Positions 26,750 to 35,719 of a stretch of DNA of 64,000 nucleotides are shown one piece after another. Position 1 is the first letter of the stretch, and every line of letters begins with the position of its first letter. Both the position numbers and the translations under genes were made by a program. Source of the DNA: an uncultured Paracoccaceae bacterium (lineage in GTDB: Bacteria > Bacteroidota > Bacteroidia > Flavobacteriales > Flavobacteriaceae); assembly GCA_943788135.1 (NCBI GenBank), contig CALSPC010000004.1, forward strand, positions 1 through 64,000, given 5' to 3'. Below the pieces are notes generated by a model, which saw only the letters and a program-made list of their open reading frames with translations, was not told the DNA's origin and did not search any database.

Positions 26750-27985
26750 ATGGCTAAAATCTACCCTTTCGAAGCCGTTCGTCCTTCTGAAGAAGCCCTT
26801 CAAAACTTTAGTTCTAAGTCCTATAAATCGTATACTAAAAAGGAATTAAAGGACAGTCTTAAGAAAAACCCTGATACATTTCTAAGTATTATTACTTTAA
26901 AAAAAGACACTTCTTTGGCTGTTGACAAATCCCAGCGTTACGAGATGGTTAGACAAAAATATGAACAGTTTATAGATTCTAAAATTCTCATTAAAGATTC
27001 CATAGCTGCGTTCTATATTTATGAAACAACTCAAGATAACGGAGATCAATTTTCTGGAATAATGGCGACTGCTAGTGTTGAAGATTATAATACGAATGTA
27101 ATCAAAAAACATGAAGCCACAATTGCTAAACGAGAACATACATTTAAGACATATTTAAATACGGTTCGGTTCAATGCTGCTCCTGTATTGCTCACTTATC
27201 CTGATCATCCTACTTTGGAGGCTCAAATTGAAGCTGCAAAACTAAACTCAAAAAAAATTAATACATGGGCCACTAAAAATGAAACTCATAAGTTATGGTC
27301 AGTGGACCACCCTAAAGATATTTTTGATATTCAAAACAGTTTCCAAAACATTCCATCACTTTATATTGCTGATGGCCACCACCGTTCTGCATCTTCAGCG
27401 CTTTTAGCTCGAGAAAAAAAGGCAACTCTTAAAACTCCTGAAAACAACTCATTTAATCGCTTTCTAACATATTTGATCCCTGAAAGTCAATTGAAAATTT
27501 ATGACTACAATAGGGTCATAAAAGACTTAAACGGCTTAAGTACGGCTGATTTTTTAGAAAAAATAAGTGTCGTTTTCGAAGTGAAAAACAAAGGCAAAAA
27601 CCCGTATAAGAGTTTAAAAGCAAACGCTATTTCAATGTATATTGACGGACTATTTTATTCCTTATCTTTACGTAAATCAAAACAGGATAATAGTTCTGCT
27701 ATCAACAAACTAGATACTTATATATTGCAAACACAATTATTGGAACCAATTTTAAATATTACAAACGTTCGAACAAACAAACGCATAGCGTACATACATG
27801 GTGCCAATAGTTTAGAACAAATTAAAGCTACGGTTGATCGCGGCGATTATGCCGTTGGGTTTGGGCTGTTTCCTATTGAAACTAAGACGTTAATGGCTAT
27901 TGCAGATTCTGATGCTGTTATGCCTCCAAAAAGCACCTACATTTATCCAAAATTAAGAAGTGGAATTACTATATATGAGATTTAA
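26750..27985 (+). CDS. DUF1015 family protein
   Basis: 411 residues. The N-terminus (IYPFEAVRPSEE) and the central block YIADGHHRSASSALLA are signatures of DUF1015, a widespread cytoplasmic family that has no settled function; the GHHR segment resembles part of a nucleotide or phosphate site. No signal peptide or membrane segment. It lies 2 nt before yggS and probably shares its transcript. Confidence 0.9.
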   Translation: MAKIYPFEAVRPSEEALQNFSSKSYKSYTKKELKDSLKKNPDTFLSIITLKKDTSLAVDKSQRYEMVRQKYEQFIDSKILIKDSIAAFYIYETTQDNGDQFSGIMATASVEDYNTNVIKKHEATIAKREHTFKTYLNTVRFNAAPVLLTYPDHPTLEAQIEAAKLNSKKINTWATKNETHKLWSVDHPKDIFDIQNSFQNIPSLYIADGHHRSASSALLAREKKATLKTPENNSFNRFLTYLIPESQLKIYDYNRVIKDLNGLSTADFLEKISVVFEVKNKGKNPYKSLKANAISMYIDGLFYSLSLRKSKQDNSSAINKLDTYILQTQLLEPILNITNVRTNKRIAYIHGANSLEQIKATVDRGDYAVGFGLFPIETKTLMAIADSDAVMPPKSTYIYPKLRSGITIYEI

Positions 27986-27987
27986 GC

Positions 27988-28651
27988 ATGTCTATAAAAA
28001 CTAATTTATCTAAAATTCAATCACAGCTCCCAAATCATGTAACCTTGGTGGCAGTTTCAAAAACAAAACCTGTTGAAGAATTAATGGAAGCCTATGAAGC
28101 AGGTCAACGTGTTTTTGGTGAAAATAAGATTCAAGAAATGGCCAATAAATACCAACAAATGCCCAAAGATATCCAATGGCATATGATTGGAAATGTACAA
28201 AGAAATAAAGTCAAATATATGGCTGAATTTGTGGACTTAATTCATGGTGTTGATTCTGAAAAATTACTTAATGAAATTAATAAACATGCTAAAAAACACG
28301 GGCGTATAATCCACTGTTTATTACAACTAAAGATTGCCCAAGAAGCAACCAAATTTGGAATGAGTTCGGAAGCGGCACACACCTTATTAGAGTCTGACAG
28401 ATTTTAAGCGTTTAGAAAATGTAGCCATTGTAGGGGTTATGGGAATGGCAAGTTTTACAGACAATACTGCTCAAATTAAGGAAGAGTTTGAAACCCTTAA
28501 GAGCACTTTTGAAAGCCTAAAAAACATAAACCCAAAACTTACAGAAATTTCAATGGGAATGAGTGGCGATTATCCTCTAGCGATTGATTGTGGAAGTACA
28601 ATGGTTCGCATAGGAAGTAGTATCTTTGGCGCTCGTAATTACAGCATTTAA
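27988..28651 (+). pseudogene. YggS-family PLP homeostasis protein, frameshifted
   Basis: The first 139 residues match the PLP-binding homeostasis family (VAVSKTKPVEEL with the PLP lysine, FGENKIQEM, WHMIGNVQRNKVK). At 28399 one extra A puts the frame out and it stops at 28405. The next frame continues with the C-terminal half: DFKRLENVAIVGVMGMASFTD, MSGDYPLAI, VRIGSSIFGAR, ending at 28651. Removing one base would restore about 220 residues, the normal family length. Either a real inactivating indel or a sequence error. The family keeps free pyridoxal 5'-phosphate in balance and has no known enzymatic activity. Confidence 0.85.
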
Positions 28652-28660
28652 AATCGTATT

Positions 28661-30027
28661 ATTTACGCAATAGTAGACATAGAAACCACGGGAGGTAAAT
28701 TTAATGAAGAGGGCATAACAGAAATTGCCATCTATAAATTTGATGGACACACTATTGTAGATCAATTTATTAGCCTTGTCAATCCCGAACGAGAAATTCA
28801 ACCTTTTGTAGTAAACCTCACTGGGATTAATAGTAAAATGTTACGCTCTGCCCCCAAATTTTATGAAGTCGCCAAACGTATTGTTGAAATTACGGAAGGC
28901 TGTATTTTAGTGGCTCATAATGCACAGTTTGATTATCGAATTTTAAAAACTGAATTCAGACGTCTTGGATTTGATTTTGAACGAGAAAACTTGTGTACCG
29001 TAGAGCTTTCTAAAACACTAATTCCAGACCTTCCCTCCTATAGTTTAGGCAAATTAGTGCGTTCATTAGGAATTCCTGTTAGCGATCGTCATCGTGCAGC
29101 TGGTGATGCCACAGCTACAGTTAAGCTTTTTAAAATGCTTCTTGATAAGGATGTAGAAAAAACAATTATAAAAGCAGCCGTTCGTCTCGATCCTAGACAT
29201 CAGATGGAACCGAAATTAACGGATATTATTTCTAAATTACCCGCAGTCACTGGAGTCTATTATATCCATAAAGCTGATGGAGAAATAATATATATTGGTA
29301 AAAGTAAAAATATCAAAAGTAGAATCAATCAACATTTTACGGGTCAAACTCCCAAATCTAAAAAAATACAGTTAGAGGTAGCCACGGTTACTTACGATGA
29401 AACGGGAGTGAATTAGTGGCCTTACTTAAGGAAAGTGAAGAAATAAAACGAAATAAACCCAAATTGAATCGTGCTCTTCGTCGTACCGTTTTTACACATG
29501 GGCTGTTTAGTTTTAGAGACAGTGAAGGATATATTAATCTGAAAATCGAAAAAATAAAGGGTAACCAAAAGCCAATTACTACGTTTTCCAACCATGAAAG
29601 TGGAAAAAGTTTTCTTAATAAAATAATTGAAAAAAATCAATTATGTCAAAAACTTTGTGGACTGTACAAAACGAACAATTCTTGTTTTGGATATGACATT
29701 AAAACCTGTGCAGGCGCATGTGTTTCGGAGGAGCCTGTGGAAGCTTATAATAAACGAGTGCTTAGTATTATTGAATCGCATACATTTAAAAATCAAAACA
29801 TGATCCTTATCGATTATGGTCGTGCTGTGGACGAACGTAGTGCGGTCTTAATTGAAAATGGTGTTTTTCGAGGGTATGCTTATTTTAATTTGAACTTTCA
29901 AATTCATACAGCGGCAGTTTTAAAATCAATAATTACCCCTATGGAACACAATAAGGATGCTCAACATATTATTCAAAGTTTCATGCGGCGTCATAAAAGA
30001 TTAAAACTAATTAAACTTCAAGACTAA
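28661..30027 (+). pseudogene. DEDDh exonuclease plus GIY-YIG protein, with ATT at the start position and a frameshift
   Basis: Restored, this is a 455-residue protein: a DnaQ-like DEDDh exonuclease (IVDIETTGG, HNAQFDYR, HRAAGDA) followed by a GIY-YIG domain (GVYYIH, IIYIGKSKNIKSRI). Homologues start MYAIVDIETTGG; here the Met position is ATT (28661-28663), with no ATG, GTG or TTG between the upstream stop and codon 60. At 29405-29408 GGAGT appears to have lost one A from GGAAGT, so the frame ends TGVN-stop at 29416; the other frame continues from SELVALLKESEEIKRN to 30027. Probable role: DNA repair or processing, as in UvrC/Cho-like fusions. Likely non-functional or mis-sequenced. Confidence 0.85.
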
Positions 30028-30049
30028 ACTTTTTTAGTATTTTTGAGAT

Positions 30050-30886
30050 ATGTCAAAATCAAATCCATCAAAAAATTGGAGACAAAAAATTCATGAAATC
30101 ATTTATGAAGCAGATACACCTGCAGGAAAATTATTTGATGTTCTCCTTTTAGTTGTTATTCTCATTAGTATCCTTTTGGTGATGTTAGAGAGTGTCGATA
30201 GTATCGAATCTCAATATGCAACACTATTAAATAGTTCAGAATGGGTCATCACAATTTTGTTTAGTTTGGAATATATTCTTCGGATTATTAGTGTTAAAAA
30301 TCCCAAAACATATATTTTTAGTTTTTATGGAATAATTGATTTACTATCTACAATTCCAAAATACATTTCATTATTTATTGTTGGAACTCATTCTTTAATC
30401 GCTTTAAGAGCCTTGCGCTTACTGCGTGTATTTAGGATTTTAAAACTCACACGATTTATTGGTGAAAGTGCTAATTTAGGCAAAGCGCTAAAGCGAAGTC
30501 GAGCAAAAATAGCGGTATTCATCTCATTTGTAATTGTATTATGTGTTATTTTAGGAACCGTTATGTATTTGGTCGAAAGTGAGCAAGATAGTGGATTTAC
30601 TAGTATTCCAAGAAGTGTATATTGGGCTATTGTAACCCTCACAACTGTAGGCTATGGCGACATCGCTCCCATTACAGCACTAGGCCAATTTATTGCGGCA
30701 TTAATTATGATATTAGGTTATGGAATTATTGCGGTGCCCACTGGAATCGTGACTTCAGAACTCACAAAATCGGAAGAAAAACTGATTCCAAATAACACTC
30801 AAGCTTGTGTAAATTGCAACGAAACTTACCACCAAGATGATGCAGAATATTGTCATAAATGTGGTAAAAAAATTCATGATGAATAA
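30050..30886 (+). CDS. Voltage-gated-type potassium channel with C-terminal zinc ribbon
   Basis: 278 residues. The first 230 have the six-helix plan of Kv channels: an arginine-rich S4 (ALRALRLLRVFRILKLTRFI, about 118-137) and a pore loop with the K+ filter TVGYGD (199-204). The tail carries CxxC-x11-CxxC (Cys253, 256, 268, 271), a zinc-ribbon-like module. The protein should pass K+ across the inner membrane; S4 suggests voltage sensing, though this is not proven for bacterial homologues. TATTTTTG ends five bases before the ATG and may be a -7 element. The stop overlaps the miaA start. Confidence 0.9.
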   Translation: MSKSNPSKNWRQKIHEIIYEADTPAGKLFDVLLLVVILISILLVMLESVDSIESQYATLLNSSEWVITILFSLEYILRIISVKNPKTYIFSFYGIIDLLSTIPKYISLFIVGTHSLIALRALRLLRVFRILKLTRFIGESANLGKALKRSRAKIAVFISFVIVLCVILGTVMYLVESEQDSGFTSIPRSVYWAIVTLTTVGYGDIAPITALGQFIAALIMILGYGIIAVPTGIVTSELTKSEEKLIPNNTQACVNCNETYHQDDAEYCHKCGKKIHDE

Positions 30887-31793
30887 GTATCTTATTTCTA
30901 TTGTAGGGCCTACAGGAATTGGAAAAACCGCTCTTAGTTTGGAACTGGCAAAGCAATTTAATACTGAAATCCTATCTGCGGATTCACGACAGTTTTTTAA
31001 AGAAATTCCCATTGGAACGGCGGCGCCAACAGCTGCTGAATTGGCCGTTGCACCACATCATTTTATTCATAACAAATCCATAAAAGACCCCTATAGCGTT
31101 GGTAGTTTTGAAAAAGAAGCGATTGCTAAACTTAAAGAGTTGTTTCGCTCAAAATCTACAGTTATTATGGTTGGAGGTTCGGGTTTATATGTTGACGCTG
31201 TTATTAAAGGATTTGACACATTTCCTGATGTTGCTCCAGAACTAAGGGAACAACTCAACTTGGAATTGAAAGCAAAAGGTCTAGAGGCGCTACAAGATGA
31301 GCTGAAACAGCTCGACCCTAAAAGCTATGAAACTATTGCGCTCAAAAACCCACATAGAGTAATTAGAGCGCTTGAAATTTGTAGGGGTACTGGACTTCCA
31401 TTCTCTTCGTTTTTAAACCAAAACAAGCCGGAAAGGCACTTTAAAACAATTTCAATTGGTTTAGAAGCCGACCGCTCTTTGATCTATGAACGTATAAATT
31501 TTCGTGTCGATAAGATGTTAGAGCATGGATTAATAGAGGAGGCAAAATCAGTATTTGAATACCGAAAATGCAATGCACTTAATACTGTGGCTTATAAAGA
31601 GTTATTTAACTACTTTAACAAGGAATGGACCCTTGAATTTGCGGTATCCGAAATTAAAAAAAATACCCGTCGTTTTGCCAAGCGCCAACTCACGTGGTTT
31701 AAAAAAGACCCCTCAACTCAATGGTTCAAGTACGATACAGATGTAAAAGTGATTACAGATTACATAAAACAAGAACAACAAAAAACCAGCTAA
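30879..31793 (+). CDS. miaA: tRNA dimethylallyltransferase
   Basis: 304 residues from ATG 30879. The P-loop GPTGIGKT (10-17) follows MNKYLISIV directly, and ADSRQFFKEIPIGTAAP is the MiaA substrate-binding motif. A longer frame opens at 30837, but it would put 14 untypical residues ahead and overlap the channel gene by 50 nt; another ATG at 30876 is equally placed. It adds dimethylallyl to A37 of tRNAs reading UNN codons. The start overlaps the channel stop by 8 nt, so the two are translationally coupled. Its stop lies inside the terminator. Confidence 0.94.
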   Translation: MNKYLISIVGPTGIGKTALSLELAKQFNTEILSADSRQFFKEIPIGTAAPTAAELAVAPHHFIHNKSIKDPYSVGSFEKEAIAKLKELFRSKSTVIMVGGSGLYVDAVIKGFDTFPDVAPELREQLNLELKAKGLEALQDELKQLDPKSYETIALKNPHRVIRALEICRGTGLPFSSFLNQNKPERHFKTISIGLEADRSLIYERINFRVDKMLEHGLIEEAKSVFEYRKCNALNTVAYKELFNYFNKEWTLEFAVSEIKKNTRRFAKRQLTWFKKDPSTQWFKYDTDVKVITDYIKQEQQKTS

Positions 31794-31806
31794 AAGCTGG
31801 TTTTTT
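31781..31806. terminator. Bidirectional terminator between miaA and the response regulator
   Basis: AAAAACCAGCT (31781-31791), loop AAA, AGCTGGTTTTT (31795-31805); A-run left and T-run right. It includes the miaA stop codon and serves both convergent genes. Confidence 0.88.
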
Positions 31807-31811
31807 AAGTG

Positions 31812-32516
31812 TTATTTATTGACCACAAGTCGAAACCCTTCTCCGTGGATATTTAGAATTTCCACTTTAGGGTCTAATTTCAAATACTTTCTCAGTTTAG
31901 CAATGTAAACATCCATACTACGAGACGTAAAATAATTATCGTCTCTCCAGATTTTGGTCAATGCAATTTCTCTGGGCATCAAATCATTTTCATGTAAAAT
32001 TAACAACCGTAATAATTCGTTTTCTTTTGGAGATAATTTAGCAGGTTTATCATTATTATGTGTTAAAAACCGAAGTTTAGAATTAAAAGCAAATTCTCCA
32101 ATGGTGAACTCAAATTGTTTACTATCAGCAAGTGTATCAACAGTTTTTCGTTGAATAATTGCTTTAATTTTCATAAGCAGTACTTCACTGTCAAAAGGTT
32201 TGTTTAGATAATCATCTCCACCTACTTTATAGCCTTTTAAAACATCTTCTTTGAGTGCTTTAGCTGTTAGAAAAATAATGGGGATTTCAGAATTTTTTTC
32301 ACGAATTTCTTTAGCGAGTGTGAACCCATCTTTATAAGGCATCATCACATCTAAAATACACAAATGATAGTCTGTTTTTTTAAATTTCTCAAAACCTTCC
32401 ATTCCATTTTTGGCATGAACAACCTCATAACCATTAAGAGATAGATACTCTTTTAGTACTGTTCCAAAATTTGGATCATCCTCGACTAATAATATTTTCT
32501 TTAAGCTTTCTTCCAT
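31812..32516 (-). CDS. OmpR-family response regulator (RprY-like)
   Basis: 234 residues from ATG 32516; a TTG 12 nt upstream is less likely. Receiver domain: acidic pocket EDD at 12-14, phospho-acceptor Asp56 (ILDVMMPYKDG), Lys in FLTAK and NKPF. C-terminal winged-helix DNA-binding domain (about 135-234, SPKENELLRLL, TSRSMDVYIAKLRKYL). With the upstream histidine kinase (4-nt gap) it forms a two-component pair resembling RprXY of Bacteroidota. The target genes are not known from this window. Confidence 0.93.
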   Translation of the reverse strand: MEESLKKILLVEDDPNFGTVLKEYLSLNGYEVVHAKNGMEGFEKFKKTDYHLCILDVMMPYKDGFTLAKEIREKNSEIPIIFLTAKALKEDVLKGYKVGGDDYLNKPFDSEVLLMKIKAIIQRKTVDTLADSKQFEFTIGEFAFNSKLRFLTHNNDKPAKLSPKENELLRLLILHENDLMPREIALTKIWRDDNYFTSRSMDVYIAKLRKYLKLDPKVEILNIHGEGFRLVVNK

Positions 32517-32520
32517 AATA

Positions 32521-34089
32521 TTATGCAATTAGTGGTAATTTTATAGTAAATACACTGCCTCTGCCTTTTTCACTGTCAACAGAAACGGTTCCTTGATGAT
32601 TTTCTACAATCCTTTTGACATTAGCCAATCCAAGTCCATGCCCTTTGACATTATGGACATTCCCAGTATATTCTCTATAGAATTCTTCAAATATACGTTT
32701 TTGTACGGCTTTATTCATACCCTTCCCTTGATCTTTAACTCTTAACAGTATATTATTTCCTACATTTTCTGTATAAACATCAATTTTTGGGGCATCGTTG
32801 GAGTATTTTACGGCATTATCCAAAATATTAACAATCACGTTTGTAAAGTACGTTTCATTGGCTAAAATCGATGATTTATCAGCATTAAAATGGGTTTTAA
32901 TATATCCGCTTCTATCTTCTACAATAAGCTCTACATGTGTAATGGCATCTTCAACCAGGTCGTGAAGTTTAAGACGATCTTTGCTAATATTAAGTTGTTT
33001 TTTCTGTAGCTGAGAAATTCGCAATACATTTTCAACTTGAGCATTCATTCGTTTATTTTCATCTTTAATCATTTGAAGGTAGCGTTTCACCTTGTCTTGA
33101 TCTTTAATAATTTGTGGATTTTTAATGGCGTCTAACGCTAAATTTATGGTTGCTATAGGCGTTTTGAACTCATGCGTCATATTGTTAATGAAATCAGATT
33201 TCATCTGAGAAATTTTACGTTGCTTAATCAACTGATATAAGGCGCTTGTATAGGCAATAATTATAATTAGGGTAAATAAAACCGATAAAAAAGTAACCCC
33301 TATTATTGAGGAAATAATGAATTTTTTACGTTCCGGAAAATTGATGTACAGTTTAAAATTACTATCGTCATTATCATCCAAAAAAATGGGAGCACCAATA
33401 GTAGAAATTAAAGATTGGTCAAAGTTATTAGACTGAATTTTTGTCCCAATATCGTTATGGAAAATTGCAAATTCGAATCCAATATCAATGTTATCTTCTT
33501 TTAACTTTTTACTTAATAATTTTCGAATACCATCAGATGACACACGCTTATGGATAGGCGTATTTTTAATTTCTGATTTGTATTGAGACTCAAAAGTAGC
33601 CTTTTGTAACTTATCCATATTTAGGACTTTCTCAAAGGACTGTTCAGTGGTAGAAACAAAATCGCCTCCAATACTGTTATTGTCATATATTTTAGTGGTT
33701 GTTCTGCCCTTAAAACTACTCAACCCAAGGCTATCAATATTAAGATCTATAAGGGAAGGTACTTTGAAATTTTCTTCTAAAATACCTGTATTATAAATGA
33801 TAATTTGATTCGTGTTGTTGTCTTGTTTATAAACTGTAATACTTCGAATAGCCGAAGTGTCTGGCTCTTTCCCTTCAGAAATGATTTTACTCAGGGCTTT
33901 GACATATTTTTTATACTCAATATCAGCAACTTGATTGGTCGTATAGGTTAATGCTTTTTTTACATTAAATGTAAATTGTTCTTCTTTTGTTTCAAGCGAA
34001 TTATTAATATAATAGGCTTGAACAAAAATAATTCCGATAAGAGATAAACTCATCAGAATGACTAATAAAGTGAACAATTTTTTATTCAT
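32521..34089 (-). CDS. Sensor histidine kinase (RprX-like)
   Basis: 522 residues: membrane segments near 5-28 and 265-287 enclose an extracytoplasmic sensor region of about 235 residues; then the dimerisation domain with phospho-acceptor His306 (NMTHEFKTPI) and an HATPase domain with the N box (NILDNAVKYS), G1 (DQGKGM) and G2 (GHGLGLANVK) motifs. It phosphorylates the response regulator encoded just downstream. The sensed signal is unknown. Confidence 0.93.
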   Translation of the reverse strand: MNKKLFTLLVILMSLSLIGIIFVQAYYINNSLETKEEQFTFNVKKALTYTTNQVADIEYKKYVKALSKIISEGKEPDTSAIRSITVYKQDNNTNQIIIYNTGILEENFKVPSLIDLNIDSLGLSSFKGRTTTKIYDNNSIGGDFVSTTEQSFEKVLNMDKLQKATFESQYKSEIKNTPIHKRVSSDGIRKLLSKKLKEDNIDIGFEFAIFHNDIGTKIQSNNFDQSLISTIGAPIFLDDNDDSNFKLYINFPERKKFIISSIIGVTFLSVLFTLIIIIAYTSALYQLIKQRKISQMKSDFINNMTHEFKTPIATINLALDAIKNPQIIKDQDKVKRYLQMIKDENKRMNAQVENVLRISQLQKKQLNISKDRLKLHDLVEDAITHVELIVEDRSGYIKTHFNADKSSILANETYFTNVIVNILDNAVKYSNDAPKIDVYTENVGNNILLRVKDQGKGMNKAVQKRIFEEFYREYTGNVHNVKGHGLGLANVKRIVENHQGTVSVDSEKGRGSVFTIKLPLIA

Positions 34090-34158
34090 TATTCAAAATT
34101 AAGAATTTAAATTATGTTAAAATTCCTTTTAACCTTAGCTTAACACAAATGTTAATTT

Positions 34159-34755
34159 TTAGGATTTATGCATTGCATCTAGAATTTTAGTATGAATTTC
34201 TAACACTTTTTTTTCTGTTATCAAACGATTATTATTTTCAATAACGTAGTGTGATTTTTTAATTTTTTCTGAGTCTGACAATTGATTGTCTATAATAAGT
34301 TCAACCGCTTCCCTAGATTTCTGATCGCGTTCCATAACCCTTTGGATGCGCGTTTCAAGAGGAGCTATAACTGTAATAATAAAATCCACAAGAGAATCAG
34401 TTCGCGTTTCAAATAAAATTGCTACTTCCTTTATAACATATGGAGCATTTTGTTTTGATACCCAAGTATCAAAAGCAGCCGCTACTTTGGGATGAACTAT
34501 CGCATTTATTTGTTTTAATACCGCTTTAGTATTAAATATTTGCGAAGCGATGTAAGGTTTGTTTAACGTATCATCTTTATAACTGTTTTCGCCTAACAAC
34601 TCTATTATTTCTTGTTTAATGATCACGGAACTGTTCATCAACACTTTTGCTTCATCATCTGAATTAAAAACAGGAACACCCAAAGCTTTAAACATATGAG
34701 CAACAGTAGTTTTGCCACTACCAATACCTCCCGTAAGTCCTACAATTTTAGTCAT
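34159..34755 (-). CDS. coaE: Dephospho-CoA kinase
   Basis: 198 residues with P-loop GGIGSGKTT (9-17) and the CoaE motifs DDEAKVLM and IVHPKV. It phosphorylates the ribose 3'-OH of dephospho-CoA, the last step of CoA synthesis. Its start overlaps the YbbR gene by 8 nt. CoaBC, another step of the pathway, is at 40.3 kb. Confidence 0.95.
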   Translation of the reverse strand: MTKIVGLTGGIGSGKTTVAHMFKALGVPVFNSDDEAKVLMNSSVIIKQEIIELLGENSYKDDTLNKPYIASQIFNTKAVLKQINAIVHPKVAAAFDTWVSKQNAPYVIKEVAILFETRTDSLVDFIITVIAPLETRIQRVMERDQKSREAVELIIDNQLSDSEKIKKSHYVIENNNRLITEKKVLEIHTKILDAMHKS

Positions 34756-35719
34756 TTTTAGGCGTTATTACATATTCAAATTCGGTGGTTTCTAATTTAG
34801 CTGTTTTAACTGTTTTTGGTTGAGTAACCAAAAGGGGGTTTAAATACTTGTTATCAGTTGTTAACGCATTAAAATCACATTCTACTGAAAATTGATGGGC
34901 TTTAACACTGTTGTATGCCTTTAGAGAAGTATAAAAAAGAACCCTAATTTCTTTGGGGAAAAAATTAATAGTTAAATTTTCTGGGACATTCACAATAGTG
35001 ACTGGAACACTGACAGTGCCTTCGGTAAATTTATCAACCTCAGCATGTATAGATACCTTTTTATGAGAATAGGTTAACTGATTAGACTTATTTTTTATAT
35101 CTAAACCTACTACTTTATTAATAGTGGTGTTAACAGCAGTAAACGTTGTAGTTTTAGTACGTACAGCATTTATAGTTTTTAGCACTGATTCAGGTCCCAT
35201 AAGCGTAATGGAATCTGGTTCTGATCGAAAAGGCTGAACCAAATCATAGCCTGCGGCAAAGCTTGATTTTACAGCAATTTCAACAGGTATTTTTTTTATA
35301 AATTGGCGATCATAAGGATATAAAATAGTATCAGGATTAATAGATTTTAAAGTGATCTTTTCATCAAAATAATTAATTATATGTTCAAACTGACTTCGCT
35401 CTGTCCAGTAGTAAAGGGCTTTGTCTTTGTTTAATTGTGAAAAATCTACCTCAATTTTAGGGGGATATATATAGTATTTTAACAATTCAAAACCTTTGCC
35501 TGAAAGTGTGACCTTAATGGATTTAGACGCATTTGAAATCAGAACTTCATTTGATAATAATTGTGTGGGAACTAACTCAAATTTGAGCGTTTGTGTGTAG
35601 GTATTTGATAGCTTTACGAGTAATGAAATTAGAAACGACAGAACCAAAAATAATACAAACACATTCAAACGCTTCCCTTGAACTAAATTGGATTTTATGG
35701 TTTTATTTTTATTAATCAT
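34748..35719 (-). CDS. YbbR-like (CdaR-type) membrane-anchored protein
   Basis: 323 residues with one N-terminal membrane helix (about 18-38) and an extracytoplasmic part with YbbR-like beta domains (for example VTLSGKGFELL near 70 and SVPVTIVNVPENL near 235). YbbR proteins such as CdaR regulate the diadenylate cyclase CdaA. No cdaA lies next to it here; the gene overlaps coaE and the glycosyltransferase by 8 and 4 nt, an arrangement of tight coupling. A c-di-AMP role is inferred from family. Confidence 0.8.
   Translation of the reverse strand: MINKNKTIKSNLVQGKRLNVFVLFLVLSFLISLLVKLSNTYTQTLKFELVPTQLLSNEVLISNASKSIKVTLSGKGFELLKYYIYPPKIEVDFSQLNKDKALYYWTERSQFEHIINYFDEKITLKSINPDTILYPYDRQFIKKIPVEIAVKSSFAAGYDLVQPFRSEPDSITLMGPESVLKTINAVRTKTTTFTAVNTTINKVVGLDIKNKSNQLTYSHKKVSIHAEVDKFTEGTVSVPVTIVNVPENLTINFFPKEIRVLFYTSLKAYNSVKAHQFSVECDFNALTTDNKYLNPLLVTQPKTVKTAKLETTEFEYVITPKND

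Noticed and set aside
28388-28412. yggS frameshift as programmed recoding
   Set aside because: There is no slippery heptamer, and no homologue known to me uses recoding; an indel or error is simpler.
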